From Arthrobacter sp. efr-133-R2A-120 (GTDB taxonomy: Bacteria; Actinomycetota; Actinomycetes; Actinomycetales; Micrococcaceae): a DNA stretch of 64,000 nucleotides. The notes under the pieces were generated by a model, which saw nothing but the letters and a program-made list of their open reading frames with translations, ran no database searches and was not told the DNA's origin. The stretch lies in contig NZ_JARVRF010000001.1 of assembly GCF_030209835.1 (NCBI RefSeq), forward strand, positions 113,204 through 177,203. Direction: 5' to 3'. Numbering within the stretch: the stretch's first letter is position 1; each line of letters opens with the position of its first letter. Shown one piece after another: positions 52,208-61,035 of this stretch. The position numbers and the translations under genes are program-made.

Positions 52208-54364
52208 ATGGCTGGATGGAATGCTGACACGGCTGCCGGCCCAGTGGGCGCAGGGACCATTACCCTGGTAGAGGAAACGTCGTTCTGCATTTCCTTGCCC
52301 AATGGGGACATCCATCCCGAGCACCCGCATGGCTTGTTCGTCCAGGACACCCGCTTCCTGTCCCGCTGGAACCTGACAGTCAACAGTCACCCGCTTGAGT
52401 CCTTGGCTGCCGAGACACGTGAGCCGTTCCGGGCCCTGTTTGCAGGTCGTGTTCCCCGCTCTGACGGGTATGCTGACAGCCCGCTGATCGTAGAGCGGCT
52501 GCGGGAAGTCGGGTCCGGTATCCAAGAGCAACTTACCGTTCGCAATTACTCGACAAAGCCCGTAGAATGCGCGATTTCCCTCGAGGTTGAAGCGGATTTC
52601 GCGGACCTTTTCGAAGTGAAGGAAGCCCGTATCCAGCGCACATGGGACACAACCCGCTACGTCGACCGGGACCAGCTAACCATTGCCGGTGTCTGGCGAG
52701 GCATGCGAAAGCGGGTGATCATTCAGGCGCCAGGAGCAGAGGTGAAGCCGGACGCGGTCACCTATCTGGTATCTGTCCCGCCGCACGGTCACTGGAGCAC
52801 GGTTATCAGTGCCACGGCTGAGGTCGAAGGCTCCAGCCGGAGCGCCGCACTTGTCCACCCTAACGGGGAGGAGGTGTCCCCTAGTGACCGGCGCCGTAAG
52901 GACTGGGTTGCCAGGATTCCAGTCGTCCGCATGGGTAATCGATCCATCGAGCGGACTTTACGGCGGAGCTACGATGACTTGGGTGCCCTCAGGATCGAGG
53001 ACCCGAATCATCCCGAACGTGTTGTGGTGGCTGCTGGCGCCCCATGGTTCATGACGCTCTTTGGCCGGGATTCCTTGTGGGCATCGGAAATGGCGCTGCC
53101 GGTGGATCCCTCACTGGCCCTGGGGACGCTGCAGACGCTGGCGGATCGGCAAGGAAGCGTGGTGGACCCGCTGACGGAGGAGGAGCCCGGCAAGATCCTG
53201 CATGAAGTAAGGCTTAGCGTCAATGCCGGTTTGGCCCTTGGAGGCAAATCGGCCTACTACGGAAGCGTCGACGCGACGCCGCTGTTTGTGGATGTGCTTG
53301 GAGCCGTCAGCCGGTGGGGATTCGGGGCAGATATCATCGCTAATTTGCTGCCACACGCGGACCGCGCCCTGGAATGGATAAGTCATTACGGGGACAAGGA
53401 TGGCGACGGTTTCGTGGAGTATGAACGTCTCAACGACCAAGGCCTGATAAACCAGGGGTGGAAGGACTCCTGGGACGGAATCAATTTTGCCGATGGAACG
53501 CTTGCTGAGCCCCCAATCGCGCTCTGCGAGGTTCAGGCGTATGTCTATGCGGCGTACACAGCCCGCGCCTGGATGGCATACGACGCGGGGGACACCGCGC
53601 GGGGAGATGAACTCGCCGATCGGGCGGCGGAGCTGAAGCGGAGATTCAACGAGCAGTTCTGGATGCCGGATCGGGGCTACTATGCAATCGCCCTCGACGG
53701 CAGGAAACGCCAGGTGGACGCGTGTGCTTCCAACATGGGCCACTGTCTGGTCTACGGCCTCGTTGACGACGACAAGGCTCCCCAGGTTGCCGAGCGGCTT
53801 ATGTCTCCGGAGATGTTCAGCGGCTGGGGTGTAAGGACCTTGGCCAGCAACATGGGTGCATACAACCCGGCCAGCTATCACAACGGTTCGGTATGGCCCC
53901 ACGACAATGCAATCATCGCTGCCGGTCTGTTGCGATATGGCTTCGTGGCGGAAGCACAGCGCGTTACCACCGCGATATTGGAAGCCGCCGAATTCACGGG
54001 CGGGCGCTTGCCCGAGCTCTTCTGTGGCTTCAGCCGTGATCAGTTCGCCGAACCCGTACCTTATCCAACGGCATGTTCGCCCCAGGCTTGGGCAGCAACG
54101 GCCCCGATCCTCCTGCTGACAAACCTGATGCGGTACGACGTTCATGTCTCCCGGCGGGGACTCTGGATGGATCCTGTGATCCCCGAAGCCTACGGCGATC
54201 TGCACATCACCAACGCACCTGTTGGCGGCGCCCGGATCACGATCGACATCGACAAGTCTGGCGCATCTATTCAGGGCCTGCCCGAATGGATGGAATTCCG
54301 ACGCGGACATCGGCCATGGATTACGGAACTGATAGAACAAGCAGACCGCCGGCGACGGGAGTAG
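52208..54364 (+). CDS. Glycogen-debranching-type glycosidase (amylo-alpha-1,6-glucosidase family)
   Basis: 718 aa from ATG 52208 with GGAGGAA upstream; longer frame upstream overlaps the HxlR gene and is not used. N-terminal beta domain (about 15-210; HGLFVQDTRFLSRWNLTVNS) and a C-terminal (alpha/alpha)6 barrel (about 275-680) with GAPWFMTLFGRDSLW, NQGWKDSWDGI and HNGSVWPHDNAII, holding the acidic residues expected of the GH63/GH133-like group. Probably cytoplasmic trimming of alpha-glucans or trehalose-type glucosides. No glycogen genes adjoin it. Confidence 0.85.
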   Translation: MAGWNADTAAGPVGAGTITLVEETSFCISLPNGDIHPEHPHGLFVQDTRFLSRWNLTVNSHPLESLAAETREPFRALFAGRVPRSDGYADSPLIVERLREVGSGIQEQLTVRNYSTKPVECAISLEVEADFADLFEVKEARIQRTWDTTRYVDRDQLTIAGVWRGMRKRVIIQAPGAEVKPDAVTYLVSVPPHGHWSTVISATAEVEGSSRSAALVHPNGEEVSPSDRRRKDWVARIPVVRMGNRSIERTLRRSYDDLGALRIEDPNHPERVVVAAGAPWFMTLFGRDSLWASEMALPVDPSLALGTLQTLADRQGSVVDPLTEEEPGKILHEVRLSVNAGLALGGKSAYYGSVDATPLFVDVLGAVSRWGFGADIIANLLPHADRALEWISHYGDKDGDGFVEYERLNDQGLINQGWKDSWDGINFADGTLAEPPIALCEVQAYVYAAYTARAWMAYDAGDTARGDELADRAAELKRRFNEQFWMPDRGYYAIALDGRKRQVDACASNMGHCLVYGLVDDDKAPQVAERLMSPEMFSGWGVRTLASNMGAYNPASYHNGSVWPHDNAIIAAGLLRYGFVAEAQRVTTAILEAAEFTGGRLPELFCGFSRDQFAEPVPYPTACSPQAWAATAPILLLTNLMRYDVHVSRRGLWMDPVIPEAYGDLHITNAPVGGARITIDIDKSGASIQGLPEWMEFRRGHRPWITELIEQADRRRRE

Positions 54365-54764
54365 GCAGCTTGGCTGCCGTCAACACCCACGACGTCATAG
54401 CTGTGCTGCCTATAGGATGCGGGTGGCTTCCCGGGCCGCCAGCGGGTGCCGGCTGAGGCTTCACAACGCCCGCGGGTTCGCGGATTCGGCTGCCACAGTC
54501 CTTCCGGAGCATGCCATGGATGGAGCGGCAGACGGGCCGTGGATCTTCCTTGGCTTAGGAACGAAACCATAGGCACTTAGATGATGCTTTTCCGGCCGAC
54601 TCACGAGGAAGGGGTTCGGCCCCAGACGGATGCAGTTCGGTGTCTGCCGCCTAACACGCCTCCCGTTAGGCGCTGCGACTTGCCTAACGGGAGGCGTGCC
54701 GATGATGAGCGTTATCTCCTGCGCTCACCGTGCCAGGAGATCACATCATGCCTGGTGGCCCGTC
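54365..54764. other. Intergenic stretch with two terminator-like stems
   Basis: CACGCCTCCCGTTAGGC (54655-54671) pairs exactly with GCCTAACGGGAGGCGTG (54682-54698), and ATCTCCTG (54714-54721) with CAGGAGAT (54734-54741). They separate the convergent glycosidase and cupin genes. No gene seen. Confidence 0.65.
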
Positions 54765-55160
54765 TCAGTGCTCGGGCCAATAGTCGTAGACGTCACTGGT
54801 CCCGCGCATGAATTCGATAAAGACGCAGTCCTCGTCCCCGACCGTCCATGCTTCATGATCCGGGGGCAGCATCATAAGGTCTCCGGCAGAGAATTCCTCC
54901 TCGGATCCGGTACGCTGGCGCACCCCTAAACTGCCTTCCAGTATGTAGGCTACGTGCGGCATCGGACACATATCCGTGTCGAGAACCCCGGTCTTGACCG
55001 CGTCCTCCGTCACTGATGCCCCCACCGGAAAACGGACGAGAAGGGCGCTGGCCCCGTCAAGAGTCACCATCCTCTTCGTGATCCGACCGATAGTAATGAG
55101 TTCGTACTTGTCGTCGTCGACAAAATTGGCCTTCTGCATGCGCGCGAGGTTTGCAGCCAT
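54765..55160 (-). CDS. Cupin-domain protein
   Basis: 131 aa. Cupin motif 1 is weak (MPHVAYILEGSLGV) and motif 2 reads AGDLMMLPPDHEAWTVGDED. One small barrel, cytoplasmic. Resembles cupins that bind small ligands or act as isomerases; substrate unknown. A AAGGCGTC/GACGCCTT hairpin lies at 55185-55206 in its promoter region. Confidence 0.7.
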   Translation of the reverse strand: MAANLARMQKANFVDDDKYELITIGRITKRMVTLDGASALLVRFPVGASVTEDAVKTGVLDTDMCPMPHVAYILEGSLGVRQRTGSEEEFSAGDLMMLPPDHEAWTVGDEDCVFIEFMRGTSDVYDYWPEH

Positions 55161-55501
55161 AGTTCTTCCTCTACTCCTTGTCGTGTAAGGCGTCGGCGGT
55201 GACGCCTTGCTTCAATTCAGCGTCCGCTCGGTGGGCAGGACAAGTACGAAAGCTGTACCGCCCCCCATACTGAGCACACTGGTCCGCGCACTTTTCCTTT
55301 TAGAGCGGGATATCCGACGACGTCCTCAAGTCCGAATAATTAGGGCCAAAGCGAGCGATATAATCCCTGCAACCATGGTCGAGGCGCCGAGAGCGGTCGG
55401 AAGGCGACCTCGGGGGCCGGGCAGGTGGCTCTGCGCACCTTGGAACCTCAGATCGTCCGCTGCAGTTGACGCCAATACCCCACATAGAATTCTCGAGCCT
55501 C
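55161..55501. other. Intergenic stretch, possible decayed gene
   Basis: About 340 bases. A hairpin at 55185-55206 and, on the minus strand near 55326-55400, a coherent membrane-protein end (GASTMVAGIISLALALIIRT then stop) suggest a remnant of another transporter. No intact gene. Confidence 0.35.
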
Positions 55502-56309
55502 TCAGACGCGGACGAGGAGGTCCTCGACCGTCTCGTCCTTTAGGCCGAGACGGCGGCGGTCGCGCTGCTGGTTGACCAAGACCAAGCACAGGATCCCGAA
55601 GACGAGCGTGAGCCCGCCGGCTAGCGCAAAGGCCGCTGAATAGCCCTCCACCCTTGTTGCGGCGTTCTGGATGATAAAGCCGGACACGGCCGGGGCGAAG
55701 ATGCCTCCCCTCGTCACCATCGCGTTCGCAAACGACAGGTTGGCGCCGCGTCGGGCAGTCGTGGTCAGCTCAGCCACGATGTGCATCGTGAGGGCGAACA
55801 GACCCGGGGCGGTACCGAAGCCGACGACCATGAGCGCCATGGACGCGATGGGTGAGGACACTATGACAGCGGCCAGAAGCGAGCCGCCGGACAGTAAGGG
55901 CTGCTCCTCCGAGCACCCAGGCCCTCGAACGGCGGGTGGGGATGCCGCGCAGGTGCAGCCGCCGGGCGAGGGCGCTCAGGCCGACCATTGCGATAGTCCC
56001 CCACGCGCACGGCAGCGCGATGAGGGCGCCAGCCTGTTGGCTCGAGAAGTGCAGGACTGTCTCGAAGTACGCGGGACCCCATGTCAGCACCGCTGCCGGC
56101 CCGCTGGACCAGCTCGGCCGCCCGTTTCGGTGTGAGGGTCTTTTTCCGCCCTTTGTAGACGCCGCGCTGGCCAGGGCGATGCCTTCCTTCTGGCGTTCCC
56201 TGACATGAAATAAGGTGCCCACGGCTGTGTGGGTCCCGGGCGGAGCGACGTCACCTTGCTGGGTTGCGGGAGTGGGATGCGCCAGCTTGGTGCCTCTTTC
56301 TGCGGTCAT
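55502..56309 (-). pseudogene. Broken MFS transporter
   Basis: Two frames must be joined. The upstream part (56309 to about 55870) carries VLTWGPAYFETVLHFSSQQA and IALPCAWGTIAMVGLSALAR; the downstream part (55861-55502) continues with MALMVVGFGTAPGLFALTMH, SFANAMVTRGGIFAPAVSGF and SAAFALAGGLTLVFGILCLV. That is the C-terminal half of a 12-helix transporter (anion:cation symporter-like). The first six helices are missing and replaced by a hydrophilic 60-residue stretch, and a frameshift lies near 55865. Confidence 0.75.
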
Positions 56310-56466
56310 GACTGTTCATGGGGTTGTTGATGGGTTACGGCGTAGCGTCGAGCCTCTTCGGCCTTCCTGAGCGGCTTGACTTAAGCGCGGCTCTGCTGGG
56401 CTGAGGTGGTCAGAAAGGGAACTGCCTGGCTTGCGCGAATGCGGGATGGCGTGGCGTACGTAGTGT

Positions 56467-56811
56467 CTACCATGGCTGCGCCATGTTCAAGACAGCTGCC
56501 AGCGAGACGCATCCCGCGATCAGGGTTGTGACGCTGAGGGTCATGATCAGCCGGCCGCTGGCGACCTGTCCCGGCAGCACGTCTGTGCTGGTGAGGAGTC
56601 GATTGTGCCGGAGGTACCGGCACCGTACGAGCGCCAGAAGTGTCAGAGCTTCGATTACCCCGGCCAGGCCAAGGAGCATGGACCACGGGCCAAGTGCCGG
56701 GGGCAGGACCTTGATCGCTGCGAGAGACCCTGCAAGGAGGGAGAGGCACGTCCGCTGCCAGGCCAGTCCGGTCCGCTCCGGCTGCAGGCCGGGGTCGAAC
56801 AGGCCGCTCAT
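56467..56811 (-). CDS. DUF202 membrane protein
   Basis: 114 aa from the ATG overlapping the stop of the upstream gene (ATGA). Three helices after the DUF202 signature FDPGLQPERTGLAWQRTCLS. Function of the family unknown. Second of two DUF202 genes in one operon. Confidence 0.8.
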   Translation of the reverse strand: MSGLFDPGLQPERTGLAWQRTCLSLLAGSLAAIKVLPPALGPWSMLLGLAGVIEALTLLALVRCRYLRHNRLLTSTDVLPGQVASGRLIMTLSVTTLIAGCVSLAAVLNMAQPW

Positions 56812-57176
56812 CTCAGCAGGATCCCGAGCAGGATCAACACCGCGATGACCGCCAACAACACAACCAGCGGGAGGGCGAGGGGCGCTGAGGGCAGCGGCGT
56901 GTTGACGCGGAGGGCGCGTTCGGTTCTTTTCCATCCGTCCCAGGCCTGGAGGGCGGCGAGGATGCCTGCGAGTATAAGCAGTACCGAGGCTGTGAGCTTG
57001 TAGGCGGGGTGAAGGCCGAGTCCGAGTGCTTCAAGGGCCACCCCGGCGGCGAGCAGTGCCAGTACGGTGCGGATCCAGGCCAGGAACGTTCGCTCGTTTG
57101 CGAGGCTGAAGCGGGCGTCCGGTTCCTGGCCGTGGGTGAAAACCGATTGCGGAAATCTCCGCCGCGTTTCAGCCAT
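56808..57176 (-). CDS. DUF202/YidH-type membrane protein
   Basis: 122 aa. DARFSLANERTFLAWIRTVL is the YidH-type signature, with three transmembrane helices (about 34-55, 62-80, 98-120). Overlaps the PPOX gene upstream by 8 bases and the next DUF202 gene by 4. DUF202 pairs of this order are common in actinobacteria. Confidence 0.82.
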   Translation of the reverse strand: MAETRRRFPQSVFTHGQEPDARFSLANERTFLAWIRTVLALLAAGVALEALGLGLHPAYKLTASVLLILAGILAALQAWDGWKRTERALRVNTPLPSAPLALPLVVLLAVIAVLILLGILLR

Positions 57177-57612
57177 CGGTGTCCCCCTGATGGGGGTCAT
57201 TCACGCGGAAAGCACTGTTCGAGTGGTGGGTCCAATCGTCGATTCGTACCCTGACGGCGGTCCGGGGGGCCCGGACCGCGTAGGGGCCGCCGAAGTAGTG
57301 CATTGTCATGGCGTCGATGATTGCAAGGTTCTCGTCGCCAAAGAACTCGACGGCAGTTCCTTGGATGGTGACAGCCTCGGTCCAGTCGTTCCGTTGAAGG
57401 ACTGTTAGGGACATCCTCGGGTCGTGGCGGAGGTGTTGAAGACGGCCGCCCCGGGAATTTTCTGACGCGATGCTAAGCAGGATGTGTTCCGGATCTTCGG
57501 CCAGGTACACGATCTGTACGCTCACAGGATGGCCGTCTGAATTGACGGTGGCCATCACAGCGGGGTTTGGCTGCGAAACGATGTCGAAAAGGTGTGGGGG
57601 AAGGGCTGGCAT
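57169..57612 (-). CDS. PPOX-class (pyridoxamine-phosphate-oxidase-fold) F420/FMN protein
   Basis: 147 aa from the ATG with GAAAGG upstream; the longer frame to 57957 overlaps the TetR gene. NPAVMATVNSDGHPVSVQIV, RLQHLRHDPRMSLTVLQ and EAVTIQGTAVEFF match the split-barrel PPOX family that binds F420 or FMN. Substrate unknown. First gene of the operon with the DUF202 pair. Confidence 0.82.
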   Translation of the reverse strand: MPALPPHLFDIVSQPNPAVMATVNSDGHPVSVQIVYLAEDPEHILLSIASENSRGGRLQHLRHDPRMSLTVLQRNDWTEAVTIQGTAVEFFGDENLAIIDAMTMHYFGGPYAVRAPRTAVRVRIDDWTHHSNSAFRVNDPHQGDTDG

Positions 57613-57722
57613 GCTAGGGCCTTTCAGGCGGGGATGGAGGGCGCGAAAGCACAGCGCGGGGCAGCGCGAGAGTGGGGGCAAACGGGATCCGCCGGAAGAC
57701 TCAGTGGCTTTGAAGCGTGCCC

Positions 57723-58358
57723 TTAGGCGGTACCCCATACGGTGTGGAGCTGATGCAGGTAGACGCGCAGTTCCGCCACCATTGACATACTGTGTGGTTC
57801 GGCTACCCATTGCTGTTGCAGGCCGTCGAGGACGGCGATGGTGTTGCGCACGATGGCGTCCACGGGGGCGTCGGGAAGGACCTCCCCGTTTTCCTTCCCG
57901 TGTTCCAGGGCGCGGGTGAGCCATGCCCGGACACTGCTGTAGTGGTCCAGCATCCATCTGTTGGCGGGATGGCTGGCTTCGGTGGCCTCAGCGGAGATGC
58001 GGACGAAAAGACCGATCCACTCAGGGCGGGTGGAGTTACGGGCTACGAGTGCCACGAGGGAGTCGAAAGCAGCCCAGCCCAGCGGCGGTTCGCCTTCGCC
58101 GAAGAGGAACTCGCTGTCTTCCTTCTCCCGTTGTTCCAGGACCGCGGTAAGGAGGGCAGTCTTGTTCGGGAAGTGGTGAAGGAGCCCGGATTGGGACAGC
58201 CCTGTCCGGAGCGCGACTTCGGCTATGGACGTTTTGTTGTAGCCGCTGGTGGAGAAGAGTTCGATCGCGGCCTGAATGGCTTTGGACCGGGCGACGTCGC
58301 CCGCCTTTTCGGGACGGGTCCGCTCGCGTTCGATACGGAAGCCGGGAGGGTAAGACAC
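57723..58358 (-). CDS. TetR-family regulator of the beta-glucosidase/sugar-transport genes
   Basis: 211 aa, GTG start 3 bases after the GH3 stop, AGGAG inside the GH3 end. TetR HTH at about 25-70 (AAIELFSTSGYNKTSIAEVA, GLSQSGLLHHFPNKTAL). The C-terminal ligand pocket probably senses a glucoside. Two TetR-like operators stand in the promoter of this operon and of the divergent MFS gene. Confidence 0.85.
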   Translation of the reverse strand: MSYPPGFRIERERTRPEKAGDVARSKAIQAAIELFSTSGYNKTSIAEVALRTGLSQSGLLHHFPNKTALLTAVLEQREKEDSEFLFGEGEPPLGWAAFDSLVALVARNSTRPEWIGLFVRISAEATEASHPANRWMLDHYSSVRAWLTRALEHGKENGEVLPDAPVDAIVRNTIAVLDGLQQQWVAEPHSMSMVAELRVYLHQLHTVWGTA

Positions 58359-58361
58359 GCG

Positions 58362-60836
58362 TTAGGACTCCTGTCCGTTTTCGAGCGGAAGCGTGATTCG
58401 GAGGTCACCAAGGCCACGAGCAACCGCAATGGAACCACCGGTTAGCGGACGCCATCGTTGGTCTGCGACGTCCCAGCTCCGTTGGGTTCTGGCATCGCAC
58501 TTGACTCGAACAGTACCGTCCGTCCCGGGATCCAGGGAAACTTGCGCCCAGCCGATAAGGCGCACCGGTTCCTCGCCTTCGGCGGGAATACGGTAAATCT
58601 GGACGGTTTCCCTGCCAGCGCGCGATCCCGTGTTCGACAGTTTCACGGCCACTTCTGTAACTGCCGGCCCCTCCTGTTCTGTAACCTCCGCTGAAGCGTA
58701 TTCCCACGTGGTGTAGCCCAGGCCATGCCCAAACCAGAACAGGGGCTCTCTGCCGGAGTTGTACCAGCCCCGATAGCCAACCTTCGTTCCTTCGGTGTAG
58801 ACGAGGCGCCCGTCGGTTGGGATGATGTCCCAGGCCGGCCCTTCGCCGTCGTGTGCGGGGAACGTGGTGACCAGGCGCCCGGATGGTTCGATTTCACCGA
58901 TGAGGGCCGCGGCGACGGCGTCGCCGGCCTCCTGTCCCGGGAGCCCGGCGAAGAGGACGGCTTCTACGTCATCGATCCAGGGCATCAGGATGGGGGTCGC
59001 CGCATTAATGACGACGACTGTACGGCGGGCGACGGCGGCAACTGCAGCGACGAGGGCGTCCTGTTCCCCAGGCAATGCGAGGGTCTTCTTATCCTGTCCC
59101 TCGGTTTCCTGCTCCTGGGTGTTGCCGACCACGACTATTGCCGTGTCAGCGCAGGCCGCGGCCTCCACGGCGTCCCGTATCGCGGCTGCCGGTGGACGGG
59201 GCGCGGCAGTCACCACGAGGCCGATGATGCGCATTTCGAAGTGGGGCGCCGTGGTAGCAGTAAGGCGCGCCCGGTTTTCGACGGTGACCACGGACGAGTG
59301 GCTCTTGGGCCTGTGGAGGCCGCCGCCGGGACCATCATGCGGTGTAATCGTGAAGTTCTCCCGATGGCCGGGCGCGGTCACGGTCCATTCCCCGGGCCCG
59401 ATGACTCCCAGCCGCATCCTGGCCGGTTCGTTCAGCGCTAAATCTGCGGACAGTTCGATACGGGCCGCGCCAGCGAGCCAACCGTCCTCAGCGACTTCGA
59501 GCTCGGCTACGTCAAGGTGCCGCGACTCGATGACTTCCCCGTGCTCATCCAGGGCACGCACCCGCATGCCGGGCGTGCCGGTCTCGGGGTCCCGGACGTA
59601 AGCGGGCGAAGCGGCAAGCATCCGCGTCCTGGTTTCAACGCCGTCCACAAGCCTGACACCGTCAGGCCAAAGTGCGGAGCTGATGCCATCGGCGATGCTG
59701 ACGACATGCGGCGGGCGCACACGGGCAGAACCGCCACCTTGTGCCACGGTATCGGTGGCATGGCGACCGATCAAGGCCACGGACCCAACGCCTTTGGACA
59801 GCGGAAGCGTGGCATTTACGTTTTTGAGTACGGCCATGCCCTGTGCTGCGATGCGCCTCAACTGTTCCCGGCGCGCATCACTGTCGGGACGGGCAATGCT
59901 GGTCTGCCACTTGCGACCACCGAGGGCGCCGACGCGGGCAGCCAGCCTGAGGAGGCGCCGTGCATGATCATCGATGGTCTCCTCGGAAACAGCACCGGAG
60001 CGTACGGCCTTCTCCAGTGAAGTGCTCCATACGGTGTCTGGTCCGGGCATGACAAGGTCGAGCCCGGCGTTAGCACTTTCGGCGGCGCTCTTTGTGGCAA
60101 ACCAGTCCGACATGACGAGTCCGTCAAAGTCCCACTCCCGCTTGAGGATCTGGTTGATGAGTTCGTCGTGCTCTGTTGCCGTGACGCCGTTGATGCTGTT
60201 GTAGGAGGCCATGACGGTCCACGGGTGTGCGTCTTGGTCCACGATTTCAAAGGGCAGCAGGTACAGCTCGCGAAGCGCCCGCTCATCGACCACGCAGTCG
60301 ACAGTTGTGCGCTGCGTCTCGGACTCGTTGGCGAGGAAGTGCTTGGGTGAGGCTGCTATCCCTCGGGCCTGAAGTGAGCGGACGTAGGCGGCGGCGAGGA
60401 CGCCGGTGATGTAGGGATCTTCACTGAAACACTCGAAAAGGCGTCCGCCCAGCGGACTGCGGTGCAGATTAATGGTGGGGCCCAGAACGATATGGGTTTC
60501 CTGGTCCATTGCCTCCTCGGCGAGGAGGGCACCCACCTCTTCAAGCACCTGGGTACTCCATGTCTGGGCAATCAGTGTGGCGTTGGGCAGAAGGCAACTT
60601 TCACGGCCCCCCACAACTTCTTCGCCGCGGACACCGGTTGGGCCGTCCGACATGACGATCTCCTCGAGTCCGACCGACGCATCGGCCCAGAGGCTGAACA
60701 TCTTAGCTCCGGAGAGCAGCCGGATCTTGGCGGGCAGGCTCAAGGAACGCAGCGCATACTCTGCAGCCTCTTCCGCGGCGGGAGGCAGAGGAGTGGGTAG
60801 CGCGACGTCATAGGGGTCGGTCGTATTGACGCCCAT
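58362..60836 (-). CDS. GH3-family beta-glucosidase
   Basis: 824 aa. N-terminal barrel with EIVMSDGPTGVRGE, LGPTINLHRSPLGGR, KHFLANESETQR and the nucleophile Asp in GLVMSDWFATKS; then the alpha/beta sandwich with a PA14-like insert around 430-560, and a C-terminal fibronectin-III-like domain (VKLSNTGSRAGRETVQIYRI). Lacks a signal peptide, so it hydrolyses imported beta-glucosides in the cytoplasm. First gene of an operon with TetR. Confidence 0.9.
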   Translation of the reverse strand: MGVNTTDPYDVALPTPLPPAAEEAAEYALRSLSLPAKIRLLSGAKMFSLWADASVGLEEIVMSDGPTGVRGEEVVGGRESCLLPNATLIAQTWSTQVLEEVGALLAEEAMDQETHIVLGPTINLHRSPLGGRLFECFSEDPYITGVLAAAYVRSLQARGIAASPKHFLANESETQRTTVDCVVDERALRELYLLPFEIVDQDAHPWTVMASYNSINGVTATEHDELINQILKREWDFDGLVMSDWFATKSAAESANAGLDLVMPGPDTVWSTSLEKAVRSGAVSEETIDDHARRLLRLAARVGALGGRKWQTSIARPDSDARREQLRRIAAQGMAVLKNVNATLPLSKGVGSVALIGRHATDTVAQGGGSARVRPPHVVSIADGISSALWPDGVRLVDGVETRTRMLAASPAYVRDPETGTPGMRVRALDEHGEVIESRHLDVAELEVAEDGWLAGAARIELSADLALNEPARMRLGVIGPGEWTVTAPGHRENFTITPHDGPGGGLHRPKSHSSVVTVENRARLTATTAPHFEMRIIGLVVTAAPRPPAAAIRDAVEAAACADTAIVVVGNTQEQETEGQDKKTLALPGEQDALVAAVAAVARRTVVVINAATPILMPWIDDVEAVLFAGLPGQEAGDAVAAALIGEIEPSGRLVTTFPAHDGEGPAWDIIPTDGRLVYTEGTKVGYRGWYNSGREPLFWFGHGLGYTTWEYASAEVTEQEGPAVTEVAVKLSNTGSRAGRETVQIYRIPAEGEEPVRLIGWAQVSLDPGTDGTVRVKCDARTQRSWDVADQRWRPLTGGSIAVARGLGDLRITLPLENGQES

Positions 60837-60918
60837 CGGAAGACTCCTTCGTCATCGAACTGCGGGGGCAAGTGGCCCACGTCTTGTGTGGTGAATCACA
60901 ACAACTATAGCATTGACC

Positions 60919-60961
60919 GACCGAGTACACGGTCCGTTTCCAACAGACCGTGTACTCGGTC
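60919..60961. promoter_or_regulatory. Paired TetR-type operators in the GH3/MFS divergent promoter
   Basis: GACCGAGTACACGGTC (60919-60934) and GACCGTGTACTCGGTC (60946-60961) are exact reverse complements of one another. Each is also a near-palindrome (GACCG...CGGTC around GTAC), so they read as two operator copies with 27 bp between centres. A TTGTG/ATTGTGGTTTTTATCACA AT-rich promoter lies beside them. Confidence 0.8.
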
Positions 60962-61035
60962 TGTTTTTGATGTATTGTGGTTTTTATCACACCCCCGGAC
61001 CTGTTCTTGGTCTGGACCGCCTCCAATAGAAAGCA

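Noticed and set aside
53111..54340. 409-aa minus-strand frame opposite the glycosidase
   Set aside because: Shadow of the conserved glycosidase domain.
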